Shown here in pieces: positions 54,493 through 63,297 of a stretch of DNA of 64,000 bases. Made by a program: the position numbers and the translations under genes. How positions within the stretch are numbered: the stretch's first letter is position 1; every line of letters begins with the position of its first letter. The notes beneath the pieces are model-generated. The model made no database searches. It had not been told where the DNA came from and saw only the letters and a program-made list of their open reading frames with translations. The stretch comes from Maridesulfovibrio ferrireducens (GTDB taxonomy: Bacteria; Desulfobacterota; Desulfovibrionia; Desulfovibrionales; Desulfovibrionaceae), in assembly GCF_900101105.1 (NCBI RefSeq), contig NZ_FNGA01000003.1, positions 644,566 through 708,565 of the forward strand. The letters run 5' to 3'.

Positions 54493-55619
54493 CAGTTCTC
54501 CAGTTGGTCGGATACCATGTCAGGGTCAGTGGTTAATTCGCCTGCGAAAGCTTTTTGCAGGATGGATTGTTTTAGGTCTTTTAGGTTTTTTAGTTTTTGT
54601 TGGTAGATGGATTGGAGGTGTTGGGATTTTGCCATCATCTCGTCTATTTTTTGAACTAAATGTTTTTGTCTTTGTCTAGGAGGCCAAAAAACATTTAGTG
54701 CATGAACATTATTCCTATTCAATGAAGGGTTTGCTGTTCCTGAATCAAGTCCTTTAACATCAAGTCCTTTTAAAAAATAATAAACAAGTTTTGGGTTATT
54801 CCCTATAAAATCTTTAACCCAAAGAGTCGTATCATGAGGCCAATAGTCTTCTTCTAAATAATAAGCCGTTCCAAGAGAACCTTTTCGTCCAATTACTACG
54901 CCCGGAGCAATTGCTTTAGCTGTATTGTGATGGCTCTTTATACCCCCACTAGATACGACTGGAATTGTTCCATAAATTTGTTGCTTTTTGGTAATATCAA
55001 AACCACGTTGAAGAATAAATTGATCTTTGATGTTCGTTTCTTCCCACCCATCACCCTTCTCTGCAAAAACATCATTCAAATAACTCTCAAACAACTCCCG
55101 AGCATTAACAAGGTTCTTCTCGGTGTTAGCGATAGATTTATCAATGGCCGCAAAAGCTTTGTCGAGTGTGGCTACTATGCGCTTTTGTTCTGAGAGTGGG
55201 GGGAGCGGGATTGGAATTTCTTTAAGTTTGCCTTGATTAAGTTTTGGGACTGTCAATCCTGTAATAAAAGCAGACAAATTTGATCCATTTAAATAATAGG
55301 TAATCCATTTATCTAAAAGCATATCTGGATCAGTCCGGACTACATGAGCGTGATTGTTAACCCAGTATTGTCCTTCTACTATAAATGCAGTATTTTCACC
55401 TGCACCCCATTTTGCTCCATCCTCTCCTATCAAAACAAGCCTTTCGTCAAAGATAAAATTTTCTACGTAATCAAGAATCCCTGTTGCTCCGTAGTATGGA
55501 TATGGACCAGAAACTCTATCCTTTTTGGTGATGGGCTTTCTAAATTTATCTAGAACTTCACAAGCCATCCCTAGAGGTTTTAAAGTCCAACCTATAACGA
55601 CGTTTGAAATTTGATCCAT
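54492..55619 (-). CDS. hsdS: Type I restriction enzyme, HsdS specificity subunit
   Basis: HsdS sets the recognition sequence for methylation and cleavage. The 375-residue protein has two target-recognition domains (about 1-130 and 190-325). Each is followed by a conserved helical spacer: LPPLSEQKRIVATLDKAFAAI near residue 140 and a second spacer ending LKQSILQKAFAGEL. The start overlaps the hsdM stop (TAATG) and the end overlaps hsdR (TGATG), so the three subunits are coupled. Specificity cannot be predicted by eye. Confidence 0.94.
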   Translation of the reverse strand: MDQISNVVIGWTLKPLGMACEVLDKFRKPITKKDRVSGPYPYYGATGILDYVENFIFDERLVLIGEDGAKWGAGENTAFIVEGQYWVNNHAHVVRTDPDMLLDKWITYYLNGSNLSAFITGLTVPKLNQGKLKEIPIPLPPLSEQKRIVATLDKAFAAIDKSIANTEKNLVNARELFESYLNDVFAEKGDGWEETNIKDQFILQRGFDITKKQQIYGTIPVVSSGGIKSHHNTAKAIAPGVVIGRKGSLGTAYYLEEDYWPHDTTLWVKDFIGNNPKLVYYFLKGLDVKGLDSGTANPSLNRNNVHALNVFWPPRQRQKHLVQKIDEMMAKSQHLQSIYQQKLKNLKDLKQSILQKAFAGELTTDPDMVSDQLEN

Positions 55620-57088
55620 TACAACATCCCCCGAACCGCACCCAAAATCTCAGCAGTCTCAGCATCAAGCACCACCATCTCCGCCAAAATATCTTCCGGC
55701 TTCCGAAGCGGCTCTTCTTCCGGCGCATTAGGATTCTTGGTAGAAAGATCAAAACTACCCTGATCAACATCCTTAATATCAACAGACCAAGATTTCTCAG
55801 ACTCAGCAAAACGCTTCTGCAACTCAACGAACTCTTTCAAATCATCATCATTAAGGCAATTAGTCTTCCCCATATTCCTACCGGGATCTAACTGATAATA
55901 CCAAATCTTCTCAGTAGAAACGCCCTTCTCAAAAAACAGCACGACCGTTTTAACCCCCGCCCCTAGAAACGTTCCACCGGGACAATCTAAGACCGTGTGC
56001 AGATTGCAATTCTCAAGTAATTCCTGCCGTAATGCCTTGGATGCATTGTCAGAGTTAGAAAGGAAAGTATTCTTGATAACGACCGCCGCCCTACCGCCAG
56101 CTTTCAGATATTTGATAAAATGCTGCAAAAACAGAAATGCGGTTTCACTGGCCTTGATCGGGAAATTCTGCTGAACTTCCGGTCTCTCGCTGCCTCCAAA
56201 AGGCGGGTTGGCAAGGATAATATCGTAGCGGTCTTTTTCTTCAACATCAGCGAGGTTCTCTGCCAAAGTGTTGGTGTGCAGGATGTTAGGTGCATCAATG
56301 CCGTGCAAAATCAAATTCATGATGGCGATAACGTAGGCTAGGGACTTCTTTTCTTTACCGTAGAAAGTAGCAGTTTGCAGAGCGGTCAGCTGTCCGGTGC
56401 TTAAGTCTGTGCCTTTGCCGTCTGCGCCATGCCTCAGGTAATCATAACTTTCGCATAAGAATCCCGCAGAACCGCACGCACCGTCATATATTGTTTCGCC
56501 TATTACAGGATTAACAACTTGTATCATTGCACGAATAAGCGGCCTCGGTGTGTAGTATTCACCACCGTTGCGACCGGCATTACCCATGTTTTTAATCTTG
56601 GTTTCGTAAAGATGGGAAAGCTCGTGTTTCTCTCTCTGGGATTTGAAAGTGAGCTTATTCATCAGCTCAAGCGCATCCCGCAGGGAATAACCGGACTGGA
56701 ACTTATTTTTGATTTCGCCGAAAATTTCGCCGATCTTATATTCTATAGTATCAGACGAAGACGCTCGCTGCTTGAATCCTTTCAAATACGGGAAAAGCTC
56801 TTCATCAATGTATGAAATAAGGTCATCACCGGTAAGGGCTGTATCGTGATCATAACTGCCGTCATCTTTTTTAGGGGCAGCCCACTTAGACCAGCGGTAC
56901 GCTTCATCAATAATATGGGTGTAGCTCTTGCCGCGCAGTTCTGCTTTGCCCGCACGGTCAACTTCAAGATCATCAAGATATTTTAGAAACAACATCCATG
57001 AAGTCTGCTCAGTATAATCAAGCTCTGAGGAGCATCCTGCTTCTTTTCTAAGTACATTATCTATATTTTTAAATGTCTGCTCAAACAT
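55619..57088 (-). CDS. hsdM: Type I restriction enzyme, HsdM methyltransferase
   Basis: The 489-residue N6-adenine methyltransferase has the N-terminal helical domain (about 5-140), then GGEYYTPRPLIRAMIQVVNP, the AdoMet motif I as YDGACGSAGFL and the catalytic motif IV NPPFGG near residue 300. An AAGGAT-type site precedes the ATG. It is the first gene of hsdM-hsdS-hsdR and the rightmost gene of the island. The upstream 57089-57382 has no gene I can support. Confidence 0.95.
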   Translation of the reverse strand: MFEQTFKNIDNVLRKEAGCSSELDYTEQTSWMLFLKYLDDLEVDRAGKAELRGKSYTHIIDEAYRWSKWAAPKKDDGSYDHDTALTGDDLISYIDEELFPYLKGFKQRASSSDTIEYKIGEIFGEIKNKFQSGYSLRDALELMNKLTFKSQREKHELSHLYETKIKNMGNAGRNGGEYYTPRPLIRAMIQVVNPVIGETIYDGACGSAGFLCESYDYLRHGADGKGTDLSTGQLTALQTATFYGKEKKSLAYVIAIMNLILHGIDAPNILHTNTLAENLADVEEKDRYDIILANPPFGGSERPEVQQNFPIKASETAFLFLQHFIKYLKAGGRAAVVIKNTFLSNSDNASKALRQELLENCNLHTVLDCPGGTFLGAGVKTVVLFFEKGVSTEKIWYYQLDPGRNMGKTNCLNDDDLKEFVELQKRFAESEKSWSVDIKDVDQGSFDLSTKNPNAPEEEPLRKPEDILAEMVVLDAETAEILGAVRGML

Positions 57089-57382
57089 CAGTATCCTTAT
57101 TGGTTTTGTCTTTATTTATAACAAGATAACAACAGTGTCTATAATATAAATCGTAATGTGACACACTGCGCCAAAAAGGTTTCGTACACATGTTGGGAAA
57201 GTGCAAGATTTAATGTTCTGGGGAAGTGGGATGCAGGGGTATGTTGTCTTATGTGGGTAAAGTTAGTCTATTTTACTTATTCAATATTTTTTCTTAAAAA
57301 AATTCAAAATTGAGTACAACCACGAGTATCCCAATTTACACCAAATACAAAAACAAACTATTCCGCACACTTACATTACCAA
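57089..57382. other. Non-coding right end of the island
   Basis: This 294-base stretch holds the hsdM leader and, beyond it, AT-rich sequence up to attR. No reading frame with a ribosome site and no strong inverted repeat is seen. The attP-side arm sites for the integrase would be expected near here but I cannot identify them. Confidence 0.4.
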
Positions 57383-57406
57383 TTCGATAGCCCCCGCCTC
57401 CACCAT
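57383..57406 (+). repeat. attR, right copy of the ssrA 3' end
   Basis: The 16-base core at 57391-57406 is identical to 33388-33403, preceded by TTCGAT and two bases that differ (AG instead of TC). The mismatched T-arm shows this copy is not functional tmRNA. Confidence 0.88.
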
Positions 57407-57427
57407 TTTTTATAAGGCCCCATTTCA

Positions 57428-57465
57428 AAAGCCTCGTTTCCAATCGGAAACGAGGCTTTGTTTTA
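57428..57465. terminator. Terminator right of the island, shared by ssrA (ancestral) and the secretion operon
   Basis: A perfect 14-bp stem (57428-57441 with 57446-57459) and AATC loop have A-rich and T-rich flanks. It sits 22 bases after attR, where the original ssrA terminator should be, and about 110 bases beyond the HlyD stop on the minus strand. The rest of 57466-57573 shows nothing further. Confidence 0.85.
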
Positions 57466-57573
57466 TTCATGAAGTATAATTAATGCGTCTAACGAATAAG
57501 CAGCTTTTCAATATTCCTGAAAAGTTTTGACTTAACTTGACATTGATCCTTAGAACAAAATTCCAATTAGCTA

Positions 57574-58911
57574 CTACCTTTCACGAAAAGACTGCTGCAG
57601 CGATAGATAAATCGGCTTCATAAAATAACCGATCAGTGTTTTTTCCCCAGTTCGGATATCTGCCATAATGGTCATTCCGGGTAAAACTTGCAACTTTTGA
57701 TTGTTTTTTTCGAGGTAACTCTTATCTAAAGTTACTGTTCCCTCGTAATAAACACGGCCCTTTTCGCCAACGATAGTTGTGGGTGAAATATCAATTAACT
57801 TACCTTTCACTCCGCCATAACGGGCAAAATCATAAGCTGTGAATTTTATTGTCACAGGCTGGCCCACTTGAATATGCCCTACGTCGCGTGACGAAATATG
57901 AACTTCGGCAATAAGCTCCTTCCCTGCAGGAACAAGTTCAAGCACAGTTTCTCCGGGTTTGACTATCTCCCCCAGCGAATTAACCTGAAGATTATGAATT
58001 ACTCCATCCTGTGGTGCTTTCACGGACAACTGGAATACATCCATCTGAAATCGCTTTATTATTTCATGTATCTCTGAAGCCTCAGCTTCTACTACCGTAA
58101 GCTCGGACATCCATGATTCAAGAGCTTCTTCTTTTAGCTTAACAAGTCTATTCTTACTTTCAGTAAGCTTTTCGCCAACCTGAATACGATGTACCGGAAT
58201 CTGATGCAGACTTTCCTGAACCTGTAAAAACTGCCTTTTTACACCAAAGTATTCACTTTTACCGACCAGTTCCTGTTTGAAAAGTCCTTCATATGATAGA
58301 TACTCTTCCTTCAAAAGATCGTTTTGTTGACGCAAAGTATTCTCTCTGCTGTCCAGATTTCTAAGTTCAGCTTTATACTGATTTATTTGATTATTAAGGA
58401 TAGCCCTCGAAGCATTCATAGACTCAATCTTTTGCGCATGAAGTCTTCTTTGCTGGGCGGCAAGATCCTTATAGCGGTCATCCACTTTTGAATAGTCCGG
58501 TTTTCTGCCATCAATCAAAGCAGCAAGCCTTTCTTTACGTAAATCCAGAGCAGCCAGCCTCCCAAGATGCTGATCCAAATTGGAGACAGATACAGTCGGA
58601 TCCATTATGATAAGGTCCTGCCCTTTTTTAACAGCTTCCCCATCTCGAACCAGAATGGCTGAAACAATTCCACCATCTTCGCTCTGAACCCTTTTTATAT
58701 GACCAGAAGGAATGATTTTGCCGCTGCTAACAGCCACTTCGTCAATTTTTGTAACGGATGCCCAACCGATAAACGACGCAATGACCAGCGTCAGAGTAAT
58801 AATGACGTAGCGTACAAGCCTCGGCACTCCTGTCTCTTCAAGCAGTAATGCCTGCGAGAGATGCAGAGAATCTTTTTTATTGATGCGAACTTTTCTGTTT
58901 TCAGGGCTCAT
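57574..58911 (-). CDS. Type I secretion adaptor, HlyD family
   Basis: This membrane fusion protein bridges the inner-membrane ABC transporter to a TolC-like outer-membrane channel. The 445-residue product has one transmembrane helix (about 36-55), a lipoyl-type half motif (SGKIIPSGHIKRVQSEDGGIV), a long coiled coil (about 120-290) and a C-terminal barrel with VKAPQDGVIHNLQV. I chose ATG 58911, which has an AAGGAAG site, over a TTG seven codons upstream. It is the last gene of the operon and starts 21 bases after the second ABC gene. No TolC gene is in the window. Confidence 0.9.
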   Translation of the reverse strand: MSPENRKVRINKKDSLHLSQALLLEETGVPRLVRYVIITLTLVIASFIGWASVTKIDEVAVSSGKIIPSGHIKRVQSEDGGIVSAILVRDGEAVKKGQDLIIMDPTVSVSNLDQHLGRLAALDLRKERLAALIDGRKPDYSKVDDRYKDLAAQQRRLHAQKIESMNASRAILNNQINQYKAELRNLDSRENTLRQQNDLLKEEYLSYEGLFKQELVGKSEYFGVKRQFLQVQESLHQIPVHRIQVGEKLTESKNRLVKLKEEALESWMSELTVVEAEASEIHEIIKRFQMDVFQLSVKAPQDGVIHNLQVNSLGEIVKPGETVLELVPAGKELIAEVHISSRDVGHIQVGQPVTIKFTAYDFARYGGVKGKLIDISPTTIVGEKGRVYYEGTVTLDKSYLEKNNQKLQVLPGMTIMADIRTGEKTLIGYFMKPIYLSLQQSFRER

Positions 58912-58932
58912 GGCTACTTCCTTTGAATACAA

Positions 58933-61050
58933 TTAAAATAAACAGGATTTATATTCATCCGGCAAACTAGGCAGAACTCCATCCCTTGGTCCGAAAAGTT
59001 TAACTTTCCCTTTTTCCAACCAAAGAATTTTATCAGCAGCCTGAAGGTATTCGCAATGGTTTGTTACAGCGATTACAGAGGTTTTCCCCTTCATAGATTT
59101 AATCATATCGATAAAAAAAAGTCCTTCCTCTGAAGAGGGACGTTCAAGAACTTCATCAAGTAAAAGGATTGGTGCAGGACGAACCAAAGACCGGCACAGA
59201 TTCAATTTTTTAAGGAATACCGTATGCATCTGTTTCATTCGGTAATCCCCCATTCTGGTCTCAAACCCATTGGGTAAGGACTCGATATCCTTGAGCACAC
59301 CAACAATTTCACAGGCTTTTCTGAGCTCTTCATTACTTGCTGTAGGATGAGTAAGTCTAAGATTCTGAGCAATTGTTCCATAGAAAAATTGCGGAACTTG
59401 CGGAGTGTATCCAATAGTTCGCCTCAGCAGCAGCGGATCCATCTGGCGCAAACTCGTATTGTTAATTGTAATCATGCCTGCTTGTGGACGATACAATCCC
59501 ATGATTAATTTCAGAATTGTCGATTTACCGGCCCCGTCATGTCCGGTAATAGCAAGAAATTCCCCATGATTAACTGAAAAATTAACTCCCAGTAAGGCCG
59601 GATGCGCATCACTGGTATATCTGATGGAGACTTGTGAAAACTTGATGTCACCACGCATTTTACGATTCAGCATAAGCAGTGATTCAGAGTGCTGTTCAAT
59701 GTCCAGATTCATGAGTCGGTCAACCTGTTTGACACTTTTATTGATGCGCTCAACCTGCAACATGACCACAAAGGCGGATCTCAAAGGAGCAAGAATGCGC
59801 CAGACCAAAATCATTGAGGCCACCAAGGCTCCCATAGTCATTTCACCAGCAATAACTCCATTAACTGAAACAGCCATTGTTGAAACTCCGGCTGCCATAA
59901 TCATGGTATTTGTAAGCACATTGATCTGAGAAGCCAGCTGTGAGGACCGGTATGACTGAGCTGCACATTCAGCAGAAAGCTGACGGTAACGTTTCTCCCA
60001 TATCCGAGGAGTGCTGGTTAATTTTATAGCCCTGACCTTGGTAAGAATCTCCATGACAATTTCCTGCCGCGCAGCACCGACCTTGGCAACACCGGCATTC
60101 GCCCTTTTTACAAGCGGCATGTAAATAACTGCAAGGATGGCAAAAAAAACTATCGCCGTCAGTGGCACAAACACCACTGGTCCTCCCAATACCCACATCA
60201 TGAAAAGAAGCAGGACAATAAAGGGCATCTCCAGAAGCGAAGTAAAAGCCTGCCCTGAAAAAAAATCACGGACTGAATCAAAATCTTTGATTCGCGAAGC
60301 CTGTGAGCCGATAGAAGCTGATTCGGTATATGAAGGGGGCAAATAAAGAATACGCCTAAAAACCTCATTCCCGACAATATTTCCCAGTCGTGCCCCGATA
60401 AAACTCATCATTCCAGACCGGATAATGCGTAACCCGAAATCACTGAAGATAAAGACCATGACCCCAACGACAATATAAGCAAGTTTGGTATTGTTATCAA
60501 AAAAAGGCATTTGGTCATAAATGGTCATTATAAACAAAGGCATAATAAGTGTAAGCACACTGAGTAGAAAAGATATAAGAAGGCCGTGCTGAAAAGTTTT
60601 ACTGAACCGTTCAAGAACGTTTCTGAACCAGTTTTCTTGTTTCCGATGCAGTGAATGCCCTCTCGTGTCCACCTGATCAAAAAAGAAGGCCGTACCCATC
60701 CGTGTATCCGGCTTGAGAGCCTGATAAGACTCACTTTCTCTGATATAAGCCAGAAAATTTAAGCCATCACTTTTGGTCAACACCATAGCATTGCCGTCAC
60801 TGTCTACAAACAAGCAAGGCAAGGTTCGATCGTCAATATTGTTCAAACGCACGGCCATGGACCGACTGCCGAACTTGAGGTTTGCCATAACATTTAAAAG
60901 ATCGGACAAATCTAGACTCTCAGAAAGATGAGGCATGGCTTCTGCCAAATGGACATCATTTCCCCGCCAGCCAAGAGCATCAAGCAGGGGCGGTATACAA
61001 AGCCCAAATCCACCGGGAACAGCAAAGGGAGAAGAACTGACACTACTCAT
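58933..61050 (-). CDS. Type I secretion ABC transporter with N-terminal C39-like domain
   Basis: The 705-residue half-transporter has an N-terminal C39-like domain (about 10-115) without an evident catalytic triad, a six-helix membrane domain (about 145-430) and an ATPase domain. Walker A is intact (GHDGAGKST, about 503), as are Walker B with the glutamate (ILLLDEV) and the H-loop (VTNHCEYL). The signature LSGGQ is lost (YRMKQMHTV instead). ATG 61050 follows a GAGGAGG site. The start overlaps the hemerythrin stop by eight bases. It probably pairs with the product of 61558-63243. Confidence 0.88.
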   Translation of the reverse strand: MSSVSSSPFAVPGGFGLCIPPLLDALGWRGNDVHLAEAMPHLSESLDLSDLLNVMANLKFGSRSMAVRLNNIDDRTLPCLFVDSDGNAMVLTKSDGLNFLAYIRESESYQALKPDTRMGTAFFFDQVDTRGHSLHRKQENWFRNVLERFSKTFQHGLLISFLLSVLTLIMPLFIMTIYDQMPFFDNNTKLAYIVVGVMVFIFSDFGLRIIRSGMMSFIGARLGNIVGNEVFRRILYLPPSYTESASIGSQASRIKDFDSVRDFFSGQAFTSLLEMPFIVLLLFMMWVLGGPVVFVPLTAIVFFAILAVIYMPLVKRANAGVAKVGAARQEIVMEILTKVRAIKLTSTPRIWEKRYRQLSAECAAQSYRSSQLASQINVLTNTMIMAAGVSTMAVSVNGVIAGEMTMGALVASMILVWRILAPLRSAFVVMLQVERINKSVKQVDRLMNLDIEQHSESLLMLNRKMRGDIKFSQVSIRYTSDAHPALLGVNFSVNHGEFLAITGHDGAGKSTILKLIMGLYRPQAGMITINNTSLRQMDPLLLRRTIGYTPQVPQFFYGTIAQNLRLTHPTASNEELRKACEIVGVLKDIESLPNGFETRMGDYRMKQMHTVFLKKLNLCRSLVRPAPILLLDEVLERPSSEEGLFFIDMIKSMKGKTSVIAVTNHCEYLQAADKILWLEKGKVKLFGPRDGVLPSLPDEYKSCLF

Positions 61051-61561
61051 TGTGTACCTCCTCACCTGAATGAGAATTTCTCACAACAAAAGTCTGATAA
61101 TCAATCCCGTTAATGTGGTTGACCCACCAATCCAGAACAGACAGTTTTAGCCCGCTTACAATATGCAATCTTCCCTGTTTGAACTCTTTATAATGATCTT
61201 CAATCATTTTCATGAAAATTGCGTGCTGTTCCAAATGGGCTTTCATGAGCGGACTTTTCATCTGTTCCATGATCACTTTTTCATGTTCAAAATGAATTTT
61301 CGCATAATCCAGAAGACGTTGAAAAATCTCATCCCCTTTATATAAATTTTCAAAAGAAGCTTCCTGATTGTTAAGAGCTTGAATAATTAAATTTAAATCA
61401 AGAGCATATTGAGTAAACAACATATGATCATGATCAATCTCAGAAATATTAATAAGCTGAATAATACCAGCCACATCATCCCATGTTCGTGCGGATTGTA
61501 GAATCCAACGTTTCCATGCCATCTCCCATTGCCCTTTTCTTTCTGCTGTTTCAGATATCAT
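61043..61561 (-). CDS. Bacteriohemerythrin inside the secretion operon
   Basis: The 172-residue protein is a four-helix bundle carrying a di-iron site. All ligand motifs are present: DHDH (His44/46), HxxxE (His90, Glu94), HxxxH (His109, His113) and HxxxxD (His149, Asp154). There is no signal peptide, so it is cytosolic and could sense or store oxygen or nitric oxide. Its start overlaps the stop of the upstream ABC gene (ATGA), and its stop overlaps the start of the downstream ABC gene, so it is made with both. An N-terminal extension of about 35 residues precedes the bundle. Confidence 0.9.
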   Translation of the reverse strand: MISETAERKGQWEMAWKRWILQSARTWDDVAGIIQLINISEIDHDHMLFTQYALDLNLIIQALNNQEASFENLYKGDEIFQRLLDYAKIHFEHEKVIMEQMKSPLMKAHLEQHAIFMKMIEDHYKEFKQGRLHIVSGLKLSVLDWWVNHINGIDYQTFVVRNSHSGEEVHNE

Positions 61562-63243
61562 GGCTGCACCTCCTTCTTAAGTTTTCCACTCTCGAGGCTG
61601 TAAACAGAATCAGCCATTGAAAATAAAGTGGAATTTCCGGTAGCTATTATGATGGTGCAATTGCCTTTAAACTTACTCATTAACCAGAAAAAAAGTTGCT
61701 CACTATCCGTATCCATGGATTCATTTACTCTATCCATCAGGATAAGCCGGGGACGAACAGTCAAAGCTCTGGCAAGACAGATTCGCTGAATTACTCCAGT
61801 AGGTAAAAATTCATAAAGCCTGTTGCCTACCTTAGTTTCATAACCAAGGGGCAACTCTGAAAGAACATTATCAAGTTGCAAAAGAGAGGCTGCATCCATT
61901 GCCACCTGTCTGTTTGCCGGGTTGAATAGAGTCAGATTATCAAAAATAGTTCCGTTGAAAAGCGTGCCGTGCTGGGGAATATATTCAATCCTTCCCTTGT
62001 AATTATCATGACATACGTCACGCAAGCCATGTCCATCTATGAATACCTGCCCGGAATCTGGACTATTCAAACCGTAAATAATGTTGAGCAGCTCCGTGGT
62101 GGGTCTACCCCCCTCTGTGTTAATGCAAACCATATCACCGTCTTCAACAGTCATATTAAGTTCGCTAAAAATTTCGGTTCCATCACTTTCACGTCTGAAT
62201 GAAATGTTATCCAGAACGACTTTCCCCTTGATTTCTTCAGGTAGACAAGGAGCTTCAAGATCATATTCTTCGCGTAGATTTACTATATTTTTGATTTGAT
62301 CCTTTGCTATCTCAATATCAGCATGGCGAACCCAGAAAGAAGCAAGACTCCTGAAAGGTTGGAAGAATCTACCGCTGAGCAAAGTACAGGCTGCAAGGCT
62401 ACCTAGAGTAATTTGACCCGAAATTGCCAGACTCCCGCCCACAAAAAGGACTCCGAAGAGGTTTATTTGCGAAAAAAGATTACCGATATTCATGGGCAAA
62501 TTACCTATAAAAATCACATCATAATCCAACTGCGCCCCTTCTGCCTCAAGCCGTTCATGACGACGCAGCATGGACTCTTCAAGGGTAAGGGCTTTTACTG
62601 CGTGAATTCCGCTCAAAGCCTCGACAAGAAAGTTATAACGGCGATCTTCCTGACTCTTTTGCTTAAGCCTGTTTACGCTGTAACGACTACGAATAAAAGA
62701 TGTGATGATCATAAACAGGGTCGCGACAGAACCAAGGTAGGCTGCAACCTGCCAACCGCCTAAAAAATACACCACTGCAAGAAAAAGAAAGGCAAACGGC
62801 AGGTCCAACATCAATTGGAAAGCCTGTCCGGCATAGAACGAACGCAGAGTATTCACTGCACGCAGACGGTCAAGATGTACCCCGGCCCCGTCTGTTTCAA
62901 AATCCTCCAACACACAATTTATCCAGCGACAGACACAAGCGTGAGACAGGCTATGTTCAAAACGAGAGGACATCCAGTTGGTAATCGTTGAACGGCACAA
63001 CCGCAAAATAAGCTCTAGAAAAAGAGCACATAAAAAACCTGCAACCAACCATAACAAAGTGTTAGTTGCCTGAGTCGGGACAATTCGGTCATAAACCTGC
63101 ATCAGAACTATTGGCAAAGCCAACGAAAGGACATTAATCCCCATAGAAGCAAGGAACAGGTCAAAGGAATTACGAATAAACGCAGGCATAGCCCAGAGGT
63201 CGCTCATAAATCCTTTTTTTTCCTTGAAGTATGATAAATCCAT
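61558..63243 (-). CDS. Type I secretion ABC half-transporter with degenerate ATPase site
   Basis: The 561-residue protein has six membrane helices (about 25-300) and an ATPase-like domain (about 335-561) but no C39-like domain. Walker A reads NTEGGRPTT in place of GxxGxGKS/T. Walker B ends LILMDRV, so the catalytic glutamate is arginine, and the H-loop histidine is absent (IIIATGNST). The signature region LPTGVIQRICLARAL is still recognisable. It is therefore probably the non-hydrolysing half of a heterodimer with the product of 58933-61050. It heads the coupled part of the operon, 54 bases after the acidic protein gene. Confidence 0.87.
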   Translation of the reverse strand: MDLSYFKEKKGFMSDLWAMPAFIRNSFDLFLASMGINVLSLALPIVLMQVYDRIVPTQATNTLLWLVAGFLCALFLELILRLCRSTITNWMSSRFEHSLSHACVCRWINCVLEDFETDGAGVHLDRLRAVNTLRSFYAGQAFQLMLDLPFAFLFLAVVYFLGGWQVAAYLGSVATLFMIITSFIRSRYSVNRLKQKSQEDRRYNFLVEALSGIHAVKALTLEESMLRRHERLEAEGAQLDYDVIFIGNLPMNIGNLFSQINLFGVLFVGGSLAISGQITLGSLAACTLLSGRFFQPFRSLASFWVRHADIEIAKDQIKNIVNLREEYDLEAPCLPEEIKGKVVLDNISFRRESDGTEIFSELNMTVEDGDMVCINTEGGRPTTELLNIIYGLNSPDSGQVFIDGHGLRDVCHDNYKGRIEYIPQHGTLFNGTIFDNLTLFNPANRQVAMDAASLLQLDNVLSELPLGYETKVGNRLYEFLPTGVIQRICLARALTVRPRLILMDRVNESMDTDSEQLFFWLMSKFKGNCTIIIATGNSTLFSMADSVYSLESGKLKKEVQP

Positions 63244-63297
63244 ATATTTTTACCTGTATTTTCGGTTCAACTGACAGATATAGATTTCAAAACAACA

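Larger units (their letters stand above)
33388..57406. mobile_element. Integrative mobilizable island inserted at ssrA
   Basis: About 24 kb lie between two copies of a 16-base identical sequence that ends in the tmRNA CCA. A P4-type integrase is the first gene inside the left copy. The island carries an AlpA regulator, a DUF3987 ATPase, a ColE1-like mobilization module, toxin-antitoxin genes, metal-response and iron-uptake genes, Mrr and a full type I restriction-modification system. I see no type IV secretion genes, so it would need a helper conjugative element. No replication initiator is recognised apart from the DUF3987 protein. Confidence 0.88.
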
